Counted from the stretch's first letter, positions 34,608 through 46,835 are shown. The stretch: DNA of 64,000 nt from Escallonia rubra (GCA_033065855.1 JAVXUO010001675.1:1-64000); one strand, 5' to 3'. Translations and numbers: made by a program. Notes: generated by a model from the sequence alone, not told the origin.

Positions 34608-35765
34608 ATGGCTTCTCCCACAAACCAAGCCACCTCTGATCCAACCTCCCAATATTTCCTTCATAACTCTGATCAACCTGGAAGGCCTCTTGTCACCCAA
34701 TTGCTCACTGGCGATAATTACCCCACATGGAGTCGTGCTGTGATCATGGCACTCGAAGCAAAAAAGAAGCTGGGTTTCGTCGACAACACCATCAAAAAAC
34801 CCGCCGCGGATTCCGCAGATTTACCTTTTTGGACACGCTGCAATTCCATGGTTACTTCATGGATTATCCATTCTACATTTCTTGCTATTGCTAATAGCAT
34901 ACTTTGGACGACTAATGCTCATGAAGTCTGGGTTGATCTTCGTGATCGTTTTTCTCAGAAAAATGTGCCTCGTATCTTTGAGATACGACGAGCCATCTCC
35001 AATAATGCACAAAACACAGATTCGGTGTCTCAATATTATACCACACTCAAGGCCTACCGCGATGAACTCTCATCATATCGAACGCCACCTAATTGCACTT
35101 GTGGCGCCATGAAAACCCATACGGAACTCTTTGACAGTGATGCCCTCATGGATTTCCTACAGGGGCACAATGAATCCTATTCTTCTGATGGATCCTCTTC
35201 CATCTATGGCAAAAGCCTACTCCTTGATTTTGCAAGAAGAAAGACAGCGATCTCTTCATGATTCTCGTCCCATTTTACACTCCCCTGTTGCAATGGCCAC
35301 AACCCATAAAGAAGAACGACATTGCATTTTCCATGACTCTCATCCCACTTTAGTAGCAGCACAAAGGCCACCATTTTCACCTTCACGCTCAAATTCTCGA
35401 CATGACAATAACCGTCCTCGTTATCATTGCAACTACTGCAACATTGATGGCCATTTCGACAGTCGCTGTTTCAAACAACATGGCTATCCTCCTCATACTA
35501 ATGATAATGCAACAAATCGTGGTGGCCGTAACACCCATCAGCAAACACCTCAAGCACCAGTACCTCGCGGTTCTCTATTTGGGCATTCCTTTCGGTCAAA
35601 TGCTGTAGCACGTGATGACAACAGCACGCATATATCTCCATCTCTCACTCCTGATCAAATCCAACAACTTTTAACATTGCTTCCCACTGGTAATTCACAA
35701 CCATTAGCTAATTTTGCAGGTCCTCCTCTTTCCTTCCCTCCATCCTCTCCTCATCCTTTATGGAT
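34608..35765 (+). pseudogene. copia gag and protease start
   Basis: The capsid region begins MASPTNQATSDP with the plant copia N-terminal block QLLTGDNYPTWSRAV and continues EVWVDLRDRFSQKN. A deletion/frameshift near 35178-35190 moves the frame before MAKAYSLILQEERQ. The CCHC zinc knuckle is CNYCNIDGHFDSRC. The frame then reaches the protease active site WIIDNGA (usual D-S/T-G-A), where a lost base at about 35780 shifts the frame again. Confidence 0.88.
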
Positions 35766-35789
35766 TATAGATAATGGGGCACTGATCAT

Positions 35790-36830
35790 ATGGTTTTAGA
35801 TATCACTTTATTTTATTCCTACACTCCGCTATCTTCCTTCATTCGTTTACCCAATGGGTCTCATGTACCTGTTACTGGAATTGGTTGTGTACCATTATTC
35901 TCCAAACTCACACTTACTGATGTCTTGCAGGTTCCATTCTTTCAATTTAATCTGTTATCTGTTAGTAAGCTTACCAGTGATTCTCCACACATCGTCACTT
36001 TTTCTCATGATCTTTGTACCTTTCAGGACCCATAGACGAAGATGATTTTGGCGACGAGTAAAAGGCACGGTGGTCTTTATTTTCTGGACCCTTCCCCATC
36101 TCTGGCATCCACGACACTTCCTGGTTCTCATTTTGATTTATGGCATTGGCAGGCCATCTTGCCTTTTCCCTTTCTCCTAAACTTCAAGCATTAGATAGTA
36201 TAATTTCTTTTTCCAATAAATGTACTTGCACCGTGTGCCCTCTGGTCAAACAAACTCGGTTACCTTTTCCAGTCAGTACAATTAGTACGAAGTTCTGCTT
36301 TGATTTAATCATATTGACATTTGGGGTCATTATCATACTAATTCTATAACTGGTGCACATTATTTTCTTACTATAATTGAAGTGTCGGTCAACAATCTAG
36401 TTGTGTTCACACCCCTCAACAAAATGGTGTTGTGGAGCGCAAACATCGCCATCTTCGAACCATTGCTCGGGCATTACGATTTCAAGCTAACCTACCATTA
36501 CAGTTTTGGGGGGAATGCGTTCTTACCGCTGCATATCTCATAAATCGTCTCCCAACCCCTCTTCTTAATAACAAGACCCCTCATGAACTCCTTTTCCAAA
36601 AACAACCTAATCTCTCTCATCTTAAAGTTTTTGGCTGCCTTTGTTTTGGGCGTAACACTAATATCCGCCACAAGTTTGATCAACGTGCTTCCTCTATAAT
36701 TTTTATAGGTTATCCTTATGGTCAAAAAGGTTACAAAGTCTATGATTTTTCCACTAAACACATTTATGTTACCCGTGATGTTGTCTTCCATGAGACCATT
36801 TTTCCCTATCATATACATCACTCTCCCACC
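35790..36830 (+). pseudogene. copia gag-pre-integrase and integrase, core deleted
   Basis: After the protease shift, MVLDIT ... FNLLSVSKLT is readable, then a degenerate GAG-pre-integrase zinc region (CTCTVCPLVKQTRLPFP). The integrase core begins HIDIWG and reaches FLTIIE at about 36380, then jumps to [17 protein letters not shown]. The stretch that should hold the central catalytic Asp is missing, so an internal deletion removed part of the D,D,E core. The C-terminal block [11 protein letters not shown] and later [17 protein letters not shown] is intact. Confidence 0.88.
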
Positions 36831-36973
36831 ACCACCTCTTCCTCCCCTGTTTTTCCTTTACCACCAGTAGACATAGACATACATATTCTTACACCACCTC
36901 CCCTAACACACCTAACCATAATCCTTCAACCTCTCTCCCTTCTTCCCCACCTAATAATGAACACACTACTCCC

Positions 36974-38712
36974 ATGCCCCCAGTTCATGATGACCCTGGT
37001 CGCCCTACCCGCACACGCAAAGCCCCCGGTTACCTTCAAGACTATTACGTGTCTATTGCGCGTTCTGATTCATCTTCGGCTGCCGAACAAGGTACATGCC
37101 ATCCTCTTGCTCTTTCCTTAAGCTATTATCGTTTTTCTTCACCTTACAAAGCTTTCCTTACTGCTCTAAATGCTACTCATGAGCCTACCAGTTTTCATGA
37201 AGCCATGAAATTTCAAGAATGGCGAGATGCAATGCAATCCGAAATTGTTGCCTTAACTACAAACAACACTTGGTCCCTTGTTCCTTTACCTGCTGATAAG
37301 AAAGCTATTGGCTCTAAATGGGTTTTCAAATCAAACAACGTGCTGATGACTCTATTGAACGCTATAAGGCGCGCCTTGTTGCCAAGGGCTATACCCAGAT
37401 TGAGGGCATTGATTATCATGACACTTTTGCTCCTGTTGCCAAACTCGTCACTCTCCGGGTTCTCCTTACTATTGCTGCTGCACATAACTGGCTCATCCAT
37501 CAACTGGATGTCCATAATGCATTTTTACATGGTCATCTTGCTGAAGATGTATACATGCTTCCACCCCCTGGTTACCGTCGCAAGGGGGAGAACCTTGTTT
37601 GCAAACTACAAAAATCGTTATACGGACTCAAGCAGGCTTCTCGCAATTGGTTTTCTAAGTTCTCTCGTGCTCTCCTAAGTATTGGCTTCACTCAGTCTCA
37701 AGCTGATTATTCTTTATTTACTCTCCACCAACGGGGTGCCACACTATTTGTTCTCGTTTATGCAGATGACATTCTCATTACAGGTTCGGATGCCACCTCT
37801 CTTGAACATATCAAATCTCATCTCTGCGACCAATTTCACACAAAAGACTTAGGTTCTTTCAAATACTTTCTGGGCATCGAAGCTGCACGCTCCTCCAGTG
37901 GCCTCTATATTTCGCAACTCAAATATACTCTTGACATTCTTGACGATTGTGGCCTCATTGGTGCTCGTTTCTTCGAGTTCCCCGTGGAGCAACACTTAAA
38001 ACTTTCTAGCTCTACAGGTCTAGTACTCTCTGATCCATCACCATATAGACGCTTGGTTGGTCGCCTCATCTATCTTATTGTTACTCGCCCTGATATTGTT
38101 TACACTGTGAATATATTAAGTCAATTCATGCATTAGCCTCGGCAGCCTCATCTTGATGCTGCTCATCATTTACTGAGCTACTTGAAAGGTTCTCCAGACC
38201 AAGGCATTTTTTTCCCTTCCAAGTCTGAGCTCAAATTAACAGCTTTCTGTGATTCTGATTGGGCGAGTTGCCCAATGACGAGACGTTCCACAACAGGATA
38301 TTGCATTTTTCTTGGTCCTAGTCCTATCTCTTGGAAGACAAAGAAGCAAACCACCGTTTCCCGCTCCTCTGCTGAAGCTGAATATCGTGCCATGGCCGTT
38401 GCAACTTGTGAACTTACTTGGCTTTCCTATGTCTTACGTGATCTTGGCATACCTTTGACGACTCCCATCCCTCTTCATTATGATAATCAAGCTGCCATTC
38501 ACATTGCCGCCAACCCAGTCTTTCATGAATGCACTAAACACATTGAAATCGATTGGCACATCGTTCGTGAAAAATTAACCTCTGGCTTGACCCGTACCGT
38601 CAAAACTTCTTCTCATGATCAACTTGCTGATTTATTCACAAAATTTCTCGGTCGTGATCACTTTCAGTATTTAAAGACCAAGTTGGGCATTCGTGATCTC
38701 CATGCTCCAACT
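36974..38712 (+). pseudogene. copia reverse transcriptase and RNase H
   Basis: The reverse transcriptase starts with EAMKFQEWRDAMQSEI and NNTWSLVPLP. One missing base at about 37327 shifts the frame before IKQRADDSIERYKARLVAKG. The catalytic LVYADDILITG is intact. A TAG at about 38134-38136 follows NILSQFMH, where CAG (Gln) is expected. RNase H then reads through [16 protein letters not shown] and [11 protein letters not shown] to the end, [10 protein letters not shown]. Apart from one shift and one stop this half is well preserved. Confidence 0.92.
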
Positions 38713-38725
38713 TGAGGGGGAGTCT
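38713..38725 (+). promoter_or_regulatory. Polypurine tract
   Basis: TTGAGGGGGAGT just after the pol stop and before the right LTR; the plus-strand primer of the copia element. Confidence 0.88.
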
Positions 38726-38921
38726 TGACCACCATTACAGGAGTAATTTAGGATCTGAAATTTGGTCTTTCCCACCATTACATGAGTAATTTAGGATCTG
38801 AAATTTGGTCTTTCCTAATGTATAGATAAATCATAGGCTTAATGTTAGGTAGGTTCATGTATATATAAGTTGTAATTTTGAAAGATCAAATATACAATAC
38901 CGTCTTAATACCATTTTAATA
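38726..38921 (+). repeat. Right LTR of the copia element
   Basis: Matches the left LTR from TGACCACCATTACAGG to ATTTTAATA, with the same internal 43-base tandem repeat and a TATA box near 38865. Confidence 0.88.
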
Positions 38922-38960
38922 TCGGCCAAGTATGAAGAATGGGAAATGCGGCAGCACACT

Positions 38961-39812
38961 CATAGTTATGAATACCGTACCAGAATGCGTACCGTTTTCT
39001 CAGTGAAATGGTACATACCGGTACCGGTACCGTCTCAAATTTTTTATGAATAATATAAATTTGTAATATTCATTCATGGGTGAACTAATAATATATACAT
39101 ATATTTTTTACTCGCAGCTCCTCTAGAATAAATTATTTGTCATATAGAGCGTGAACTATCGTAGTTTTCAAATAAGCTATTGATTCCCAAATAAGTGTTT
39201 GTTCCCAAGCAGTGATATTATAAACAAATAACTTATTCAATTAAATTACCTCTTCTAAGATTATCACCCCCCCCCCCCCCCCCTAAAAAAACGATATCAT
39301 TCGTAAATTTTTATGTAAGAGTAAGCAGTTTTCAATAATATCGTCTTTGAGTTTAAGAATAAGTTGATTTTGTGTGTGTGCATGCGTGTGTGCGCGGGTG
39401 TGTGTGTGTAAAGTAGTACATCATATATATGAAATAATATGATCAAACTTCCAAGCATGAAGTAAATCAAAGCTAAGTGAAGATTAAAATTATCAGGAAA
39501 GATTTTGTAAATTGTAATGAATATTATGAGTAAGAGGTTATAGAGGCTTTGATTGTTATAATATAACTTATAGTGTTTTTCTAATTAGTCTATATATGGT
39601 CAATTTACATAATTTCTAACCAAATTTGTTTCTTTTATATTTTTTAAGGAACCGGTACAAAACACAATATCTCGGCCGGTATCACCTATACCGGCCGGTA
39701 ATACCGGCCGGTACAACCGGTACATAGTGATATTTTGACCGGTACAAAATTTAAGGGATACCGGTACGTACCGGCCGGTATGGCTGGTACTGGTACAGTA
39801 TTGATAACTATA
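38961..39812. mobile_element. hAT element, 8-bp target duplication
   Basis: An 852-bp element with inverted ends CATAGTTATGAATACCGTAC / (rc) TATAGTTATCAATACTGTAC, flanked by AGCACACT at 38953-38960 and 39813-39820. Both subterminal zones are dense in ACCGGTA/CCGGCCGGTA motifs. It contains a poly-C run and a GT microsatellite. No transposase. Confidence 0.92.
39266..39284. repeat. Poly-C tract
   Basis: About 17 C bases inside the hAT element; assembly length uncertain. Confidence 0.8.
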
Positions 39813-39890
39813 AGCACACTAGCTTGCGTGAAATGCGAGATTCATGGGTGATGTTTTTAAGTTGGAGGAAAGAGGCACTGCTGATTGCCA

Positions 39891-41825
39891 TGCTCGTCTT
39901 TATAAAAAAAATGTACTAAATCTTTTGTAATTGAATAAAATCGTCACTTTATCAAATAAATAAAGAAAATAACATAAAGGGTAGGCTTTGTGGCGCTTCT
40001 TACCGGTTAATGACACTTGTATTCTAGCTTTTATTCGTGTAATTTGTACAATATATTATTGTGTAAAAAAATGTGAACCGTTTCTTAAGCCGTCACAGCA
40101 CGGTTATCCATTATATAACCATAGAGATACAATCACTTTCATTTATGTGCTTTTCCAATTATTCCCTCATACATGTTTTTTGCACAATCACATGATTTTC
40201 TGAATACAACTCAAAAATTGAACAAGTTTGTTTTCTTTCTTGTTTTGGCACACAAGAGTGTGAAGCATGCCCTGCTCAGGGAAGATCGCTCTTTAGAAAG
40301 CCTACTCCACTGTTCAACTTCCAATTAATTCTCGACGGAAACAGTTCCCCCAGAGCAACTGAGAGGGTTGATCCAAGATCACAATCAAAATTGGCAAGGC
40401 ATTCAGTGCACGTCTTGATCATCATCTCAGTCCAGCATCCAAACATGCCATTGCCATCTCAGACAAAGATAACCCTTCTCTTTAGGACTTGGGAACTGTA
40501 AATTGGACAAACGTGACTGACAGTCTATGGTAATTATGAGCCCGTTGAAAGTAGGAGGCTTGAACAATAAGCAAGGCAAAGGTGGGGGAAAAGGGTATGT
40601 TTGGGACAGCATGCTCAGAGACCTGCAGGTGTTGGGAGCAAAGTAATGATGCACCTAACCCTAGCCTTGCAGAGACTTTTTCACTTTTCTGTGTTTGTTT
40701 CCGTACAGCTTGGTGCTTTATGCCCAAGTTTACAAAAAAGCTTTTAGCAAAGGGCCAGGCTGAAGCTGGTTCTGAGCATTTGTTAAGAGGAAAAGCAGGA
40801 TGCATGCTTTGAAGTTTGATAGTTGGATGCTTGAATTTACAAATTTTATATACATTTATTTAAACATCTTTGTCATTGAAAGGGGTAATAGCAACAAATT
40901 ATTTTCTTTAATAGAAATCATATAATTAGCATCACCTATGAACACAAAAGCATTATGTTTTGATACAATAGAATAGTGTAGTGCATTACGACATTGGTTA
41001 GATTAAATTCACACATTATGTTACTAAAATAATAGACCCATGATCACGAAAACTTACTAATACTTCTTATAGTAGTAAAGAAGTGAAATTTAACTCCTTC
41101 CAAAAAGGAAAGGGAAGATTGGGTGACTTACTAATACTTCTAGCCGTTCATAAAAAAAAATACTTCTTTTCTAGCAATAAGCAACAGCTCATGTGAATGT
41201 ATAAAACACTTTGGCTTGGCATTGGCCTGCACTGAAGATATAAATTCATTCTCGTAAATGTAACCTTACTTGTTCTGCTCCCCCAGTGGGAGTGACGTTG
41301 GCCCCACCCGTAAAGTACATTTGCAAGATATCAATTTCTCCTTACATGAGATATTAATTTCTCGTCAGATGATACATCATTTTTTTTTTTCGTTGAAATA
41401 TATATCAAACTTTATTTTAACTTGTTTGAGCTGAAGTACCCCTCTTAATACGGATCAAGTTATGCATACTAGGAAGGAAGCAATCAAGTCAGATTCACAA
41501 CGATCTCTCTTAACGACTCAATGTAATGACAGATACAAAGGATTATGTAGTTAAATTTTGATTGAAACGATCAGAGTTGTTCAATCAAGAGGTAGGTACC
41601 TCCTAAAGATATTACTTTATCAAAATGCGCTATTTTTTGTTGATTAGTTAATTAGATTAAGGGGTGAAATAACCATATGGTTTCCAAACACTCGACTCCA
41701 CTTATAATCACCCAATTACACTAATCGACTCCGATCAACCGAGAGTTCCCGAATGATGATGACGTGGTGCAAGGTGCGGCTTTGGCTCTGTCACACGAAA
41801 GGCAAGGTTTATTATTACCAAAAGA
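39891..41825. other. Unassigned non-coding DNA
   Basis: AT-rich, with only short chance frames. No transposon ends or gene motifs were recognised. Confidence 0.35.
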
Positions 41826-42027
41826 GAGAGAGAGGGAGGGGGGGGGGGGAGAGAGAGAGAGAGAGAGATTAATCGGAAGAAACAAGAGCTAAACTAAACT
41901 AGTCCAGTCCTCGCAACTTATGGGTCTTTGTACACATAATACCTAACCTAAATAATATGTTGCGAGGACTGGACTAGTTTAGTTTAGCTCTTGTTTCTTC
42001 CGGTTAATCTCTCTCTCTCTCTCTCTC

Positions 42028-42046
<19 letters not shown>
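41826..42046. repeat. Large inverted repeat with GA/CT and G/C runs
   Basis: Left arm about 41838-41917, right arm 41959-42045. The 50 unique bases next to the centre (TAATCGGAAGAAACAAGAGC ... CTCGCAAC) match their inverse with one mismatch. The arms continue outward through (GA)n into poly-G on the left and (CT)n into poly-C on the right. The spacer is about 41 bases. The right arm resembles copia LTR sequence near 49200, so the left arm appears to be an inverted copy of it. Confidence 0.88.
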
Positions 42047-42058
<12 letters not shown>

Positions 42059-42379
42059 AAACATGGTACTAGAGTGTTTGATCCAAGGGCCTTACGTTGT
42101 TGGTTTTTTTCTTTCTTCTCTTTATTTCTTCCTATTCCCTTTTTTTCCTCTTCCTCTTTAGTTATTTTTGGCTGTAGAGGCATACTTATAGGTGAAAATC
42201 AAGGGGAAGGATCTTAGTACCCTTGGCCAGCACTCTATAAGGTGATTATAGGGTTATGTAACAACTTTGGTGAGTCACACTAGATCAGAAGGCAACCCAG
42301 GGAGTTTAGTGGCGTATTTGGAGGTTTTACAGTCTTGTTTCCCGTCTCTTACCCATCTAGAGTCCATAAAAGATCTGCA

Positions 42380-43140
42380 CACCCATTTGATCTACTTCAT
42401 TCAGATGCATAGGGTCCATGTCTAGTTGTTTCAAAGTTTGGCTTTTTGGAACTTCTTACGCATGTGGATGTTATTCTTGAGTTACACAGGTCTATTTAAT
42501 GAGAAGTCGTTATGAGCTATTTTTTATTTATTTTATTTCAAAAATTAAGATCATTCATGTGCATAGTTTAAATGTGCCAATGCTCGCAAGTATTTTCATG
42601 CTCCATTTAAGACTAAATGACTCAGCATGGTATGCTCCATCGGTTCTCCTGCGTTAACACCCTTCAACAAAATGGGCTAGCAAAATGAAAAAATAAACAT
42701 TCAATGGAAGTTGCAAGATGCTTGATGTCCGATTTGAATATTCAAAAAACTATTTTGTTCAGATACTTAAACATCCAACTATATGGAAAAGTACCCCATT
42801 ATGTTCTATTTGCATCACAGTTATTTGTTTCCTTTGTCTCATCGTATTCTTGGTTGTGTGTTATTTATTCATGATCATCGTCTTTACGTGTATAATTTAG
42901 ATCCGAAGGATATGAAGTGTATCTTCCTAGTCTACTCTCGCACCCAAAAAGGATATTATTGTTACTCATCTAAATTGGATAGGTTTCATGCTTTGGTTGA
43001 TGTGACATTCTTCAAGTCTACTCCTTACTACCTTCAATCTCACTCGGCGAGATATTTGGATGATGATCTTCTCGTATTCATCACTTCTCATGTTACTTCC
43101 AATAATGTCTACTCCCCTAAGACATTGTTCTCATGACCAA
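42380..43140 (+). pseudogene. Integrase remnant of the old copia element
   Basis: Readable only in pieces: a core fragment around 42395-42440 (FDLLHSDA-like), an ACACCCTTCAACAAAATGG remnant of the NTPQQNG block near 42656, then a 117-codon frame at 42783-43136 with RILGCVLFIHDHR, KCIFLVYSRTQKGYYCYS and DVTFFKSTPYYL. The core is too decayed to act. Confidence 0.75.
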
Positions 43141-43578
43141 CGATTACTCAGATTTGCTCTTGTTATCCACGAGCACCTTCCGCTCATGACTCTAATTGTT
43201 GTATTTGGTGTCCCATTCTTTATAGATTCTACTCATAGTGCGTCTTCTAGCTTAAACTTTCTGATAACTAGTAGAAAGAGGTCAATGTAGCTTCACTCGA
43301 GATCTTATTTCCTCTTTTGTGTCTTATTATGTTGTGTCTCCTACTTTTCATTCTTTTGTTACTACTTTCTTGTGATATTCTCTTATGGTGTCTCTCTCAC
43401 AAGGTTTATCATATTCTAGCTAGTGAACAACTATATAGGAGGAAATGATGGCTTTAGAATAAAATCAAACATGAGATTTGGTTCCTTTGAGGGCTACAAC
43501 TTGGGTTGGGCAACTCATGCCAACCCATAGAAATATAAGCGTGAGCTTTCTTTTAGAAAGACCGCGGTGAACATGGGC

Positions 43579-44072
43579 CAGTGTTATTAAAGGCGCAGGC
43601 GTACCTGAGGCGTAAAAGGTTCCTGGAGCCCAGGCGCGCGCCTTTTTGAAGTAAGGCGCAAAATTAATATAAATAAAAAAATAAATAATAGTGCATTAAA
43701 CAATAAAATTATGTAAAAAAAATTTAGAAATGACAATTAATAAACTTTCAAACACTAGGAAAAGTTTCAAATTCCATAACATCATATTTAATAAGCTTCC
43801 AACATTAGAAACGTCTTAAATCAACTGAAAAATGACAAATCACTAAGTGAACATAACACCACCATATGTCATGCGATTCATCCGATCCACTCATGCAAAA
43901 CACCGTAAAATGTATTCCGCAGCAGCTTATGGCATGATTGTGGAATTGCAAGAACAATATTAGAGAAAAAAAAAATATAACAAAGCGTAGCATTTAAGGT
44001 TAATGTACATAAAAAATTGGAGTTTACTGACGGGTGGACTGTCACAGTTAAGGGTGGGAAAATCGTCAAATT

Positions 44073-44108
<36 letters not shown>

Positions 44109-44595
44109 GTGGACGGAGGATGGTGGACCGTGGAGTGAAGCGGCTTCAATTCGAACAGCCAAGCAGCAGTAGCAGATATGAGCAGCAGCGAAGGTGCGAG
44201 GGCGCGACGGTGACGGCGAATGGAGTAATAGGCGGCCGGCTGCCAGAGAGGCGATGGTGGCGGCTGGCGGCGAGAAGGGCGATGGTGGCCGAAGTAAGGG
44301 AAGAGATCAGGCGAGGGTTGAGAGTTGTGACTTGTGAGACTGAGCTAGGATTCAGGTGCAGGGATTTTGATTTAGGGATTTTGGACATAAAACCACAAAG
44401 GCAGATGCAGATCCAATGGTTTACATAAAACCACACAGGCAGATCCAACGGCCAGACTTCGTGCGCCTTAGTGAGCGCCTCCTCCACCTCTCCGCGCCTT
44501 GCGCCTGGGCGCACGAGGCGCGCGCCTTATTGAACGTGCTGCGCCTAGGCCTAGGCAAGGCGCAATATGTGAGCTTGGGTGCGCCAATAACACTG
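43579..44595. mobile_element. hAT element, 8-bp target duplication
   Basis: A 1017-bp element with ends CAGTGTTATTAAAGGCGC and (rc) CAGTGTTATTGGCGC, flanked by ACATGGGC at 43571-43578 and 44596-44603. Subterminal zones are packed with AGGCGC/GCGCCT motifs. The interior has a (GA)n run and a GC-rich block with chance frames on both strands. No transposase, so non-autonomous. It lies in debris inserted into the old copia reverse transcriptase. Confidence 0.94.
44074..44108. repeat. (CA)n(GA)n microsatellite
   Basis: ACACACAC followed by about fourteen GA units, inside the hAT element. Confidence 0.85.
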
Positions 44596-45399
44596 ACATG
44601 GGCAGAACATTTCAGGCCCGTCAATAACACGGGCTTGGCATGGACAAACATTTCTAAAGGCTCGCTTAGCCCATATTATTGATTAGCCCAAAATTTTGTC
44701 CCCACGTGCAGCCCGTCCAACTTTTATATAAACGAAAATTTGTACATAAATTTTGGGCTAATCTCAAATATGTTCCTTAAAGTATCATCCTGTTACAGCT
44801 TAAAGACCCAACATTTTAAAATACCAAATGAGTACCTAAAGTACCATTTTTAAACCAAATCAGTCATGTCATTAGCGAAAGGTGGAAAACTGTTAAAAAG
44901 TCCCAGGGATGACAACCTTTATGAAAAATGTCCATGTCATAGTCCTTTGTCTTCTTCTTCTATTCCTCTTTCCCCCGCCCCCACGACCCCTTATCTCTCT
45001 CACAACCCACCCTCATCACCTCCGTCGTGCAGCCCATACCCAACCAATCGTCTAAACCCAAAACCTGAACCCACAACCACCATCAACCACCCTAAACCCA
45101 AACCCAAACCCACAACCCACAACCACTACATCCACCCACTTCCACCATCATACATACCAGCACCAACCTTTTAAGTGGTCGATCAGGCTCAAATAAATCC
45201 AACAGCCCCATTTACCCTCTCTTCTTCTTGCGCAACCCCATTTACCCTGTTATATTTTAAAATTCCAGTTTTTAGAAATTTGATAACTTGTTGGTAGGAT
45301 TTGAGGTATATCTTTGTGTTTTTTAAGTTATTTCTGCATTTTTTTCTAACAAAATTACAGAAAAATTACGTGGGGGTTTATATATTGAAACCAATAAAA

Positions 45400-46649
45400 T
45401 AACCCTAGAGGGGGGGTGAATAGGGTTTTAAGACTACTTTAAAATATAACAACCAACAAACCTTAATCTCAAAAACTCAAGTAAACAAACAACCAATCTC
45501 AACACAATATGTAAAACAATAATGTAAAGAGAGAAGGGTTTAGAGATACTTGACAATGAGAATTAAATGGTTCGGCTTGATATACCCACAAGCCTACGTC
45601 CACCCCTTCAAGGAAGTCCCTTGAAAGGCCCTAGAATCCACTAGTATGATCTTCCTTACGGGTCAAGATTGAACCTCTTACAATCCCTTGATGCTATGCC
45701 CACATCGAGAACAAACCCAAAGCTCCAAAGCTTGACAACCCCAAGCTTTGATACAAGAACCTTTCAATGAAGAAATGAGTACAAGATTTCACTCTTAAGA
45801 AGTAGATGAGTACAAGTTGAAGTACTAGAACAAGAGAGATGAGTGTATGATGACTTATGAAAGTGTATCTCTCTCTAATGTAAGCTCACAATAAATGCTC
45901 TCTTGAAAAGGATGAGAAATCAATGAAAACAAGAGAGATTTGAACAATTGCTTTGATCTTTGAGAATATGAAAGATAGGAGAGCTTTGAATGCAATTGAT
46001 GAATGAAAACAATGCCCAAGATGAGTATTTATAGAGCTGGGAATAAATATGACCGTTTGGGGTTAGGTAGGGCATTAAATGCGCCAAACGGTAAAAGCAG
46101 TCGACTGCAATGCCCATTGCAGTCGACTGTAACCCAAAAAGTAGCCGTTGGAAATTCAAATTTCCAACTTGCAGTCGACTGCATTCAATGCAGTCGACTG
46201 TAATGGGCTACTGGAAGTATTGCAGTCGACTGCATTCAATGCAGTCGACTGTAATACCCTACTGCCCAACATGCAGTCGACTGCATCCCAATGCAGTCGA
46301 CTGCATCCCTGAAAATACAGTTTCCTATTTTTAAAGCATGAAAAACTTTTTATGCATGCAAGGGAAACCTATGGGCAATTTCTAGGTATACAGTCATCGT
46401 AACGATCATCTCTCTATGTCTAGTTTACAAAGACGGAAATAAAAGCATGAAAACTTCAATCGTCGAATTTCCTCTTTGATGCGATCCGTTGAGAGTCTTT
46501 GATCGTGTTGCTCGTCTAATAATCCGTTTGCATGAGTATGAGATTGTTCATATTGCTTCATCAACTCAATGCATGTTAGACAGCATAATCATCAATGTTA
46601 GTTATCATCAAAATCAAATATAATCCTAGGTTAAATAACCGTAGGGTTA
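45400..46649. mobile_element. Unclassified element beginning TAACCCTAGAGGGGGGG
   Basis: Left end TAACCCTAGAGGGGGGGTG; right end CCGTAGGGTTA. TAACCCTA appears inverted at the two ends. The interior is non-coding, and the CTAGAGGGGGGGTGAATAGGG start is a type I associate with widespread plant repeats. It carries the palindrome array at 46097-46304. No target duplication was confirmed and the class is unknown. Confidence 0.5.
46097..46304. repeat. Eight copies of palindrome GCAGTCGACTGY
   Basis: GCAGTCGACTGC or GCAGTCGACTGT occurs eight times in about 208 bases. Copies are grouped as four pairs, with 7-11 bases between partners (for example CATTCAAT). Each unit contains a SalI-type palindrome, so the region can form many alternative hairpins. 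Confidence 0.9.
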
Positions 46650-46754
46650 ACAAATATAATTTGTGAAAATTATTGGTGATGCATTTAACATGGGCTCTTT
46701 GGTGCTGTGGTGGTGGAAAAGTTGTTGGATTCTAAGTGCATGTATTATTTGTTG

Positions 46755-46755
<1 letters not shown>

Positions 46756-46832
<77 letters not shown>
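46756..46832. repeat. (GT)n(GA)n microsatellite
   Basis: About 24 GT units followed by about 14 GA units; open frames here on both strands are products of the repeat. Confidence 0.92.

Positions 46833-46835
<3 letters not shown>

Larger units (their letters stand above)
34256..38921 (+). mobile_element. Ty1/copia retrotransposon, nearly full length, inactive
   Basis: Two LTRs (34256-34473 and 38726-38921), a perfect initiator-Met primer-binding site, gag and pol in copia order (protease, integrase, reverse transcriptase, RNase H) and a polypurine tract before the right LTR. The LTRs are alike but differ by a short indel and scattered bases, so the insertion is not very recent. No convincing target duplication could be aligned. 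The coding region has several frameshifts, an integrase deletion and one stop. Confidence 0.93.
38930..39890 (+). other. Short open frame split by a hAT element
   Basis: Taking out the hAT element and one copy of its target duplication joins 38930-38960 to 39821 onward. The joined frame reads KYEEWEMRQHTSLREM and then RDSWVMFLSWRKEALL. Its amphipathic, charged composition looks like protein. I do not recognise it. It follows the copia right LTR directly, so it may be a fragment of the gene into which that element inserted. Confidence 0.25.

Noticed and set aside
40582..40812. 76-codon frame with several Cys
   Set aside because: Short, no recognisable family, competing frames on the other strand.
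44003..44682. Overlapping frames on both strands within 44.0-44.7 kb
   Set aside because: GC-rich interior of a non-autonomous hAT element; frames on opposite strands and no family motif.
44866..45174. Pro-rich frame (NPKPEPTTT-like)
   Set aside because: Low-complexity CCCAAACCC repeat sequence, no start context or domain.
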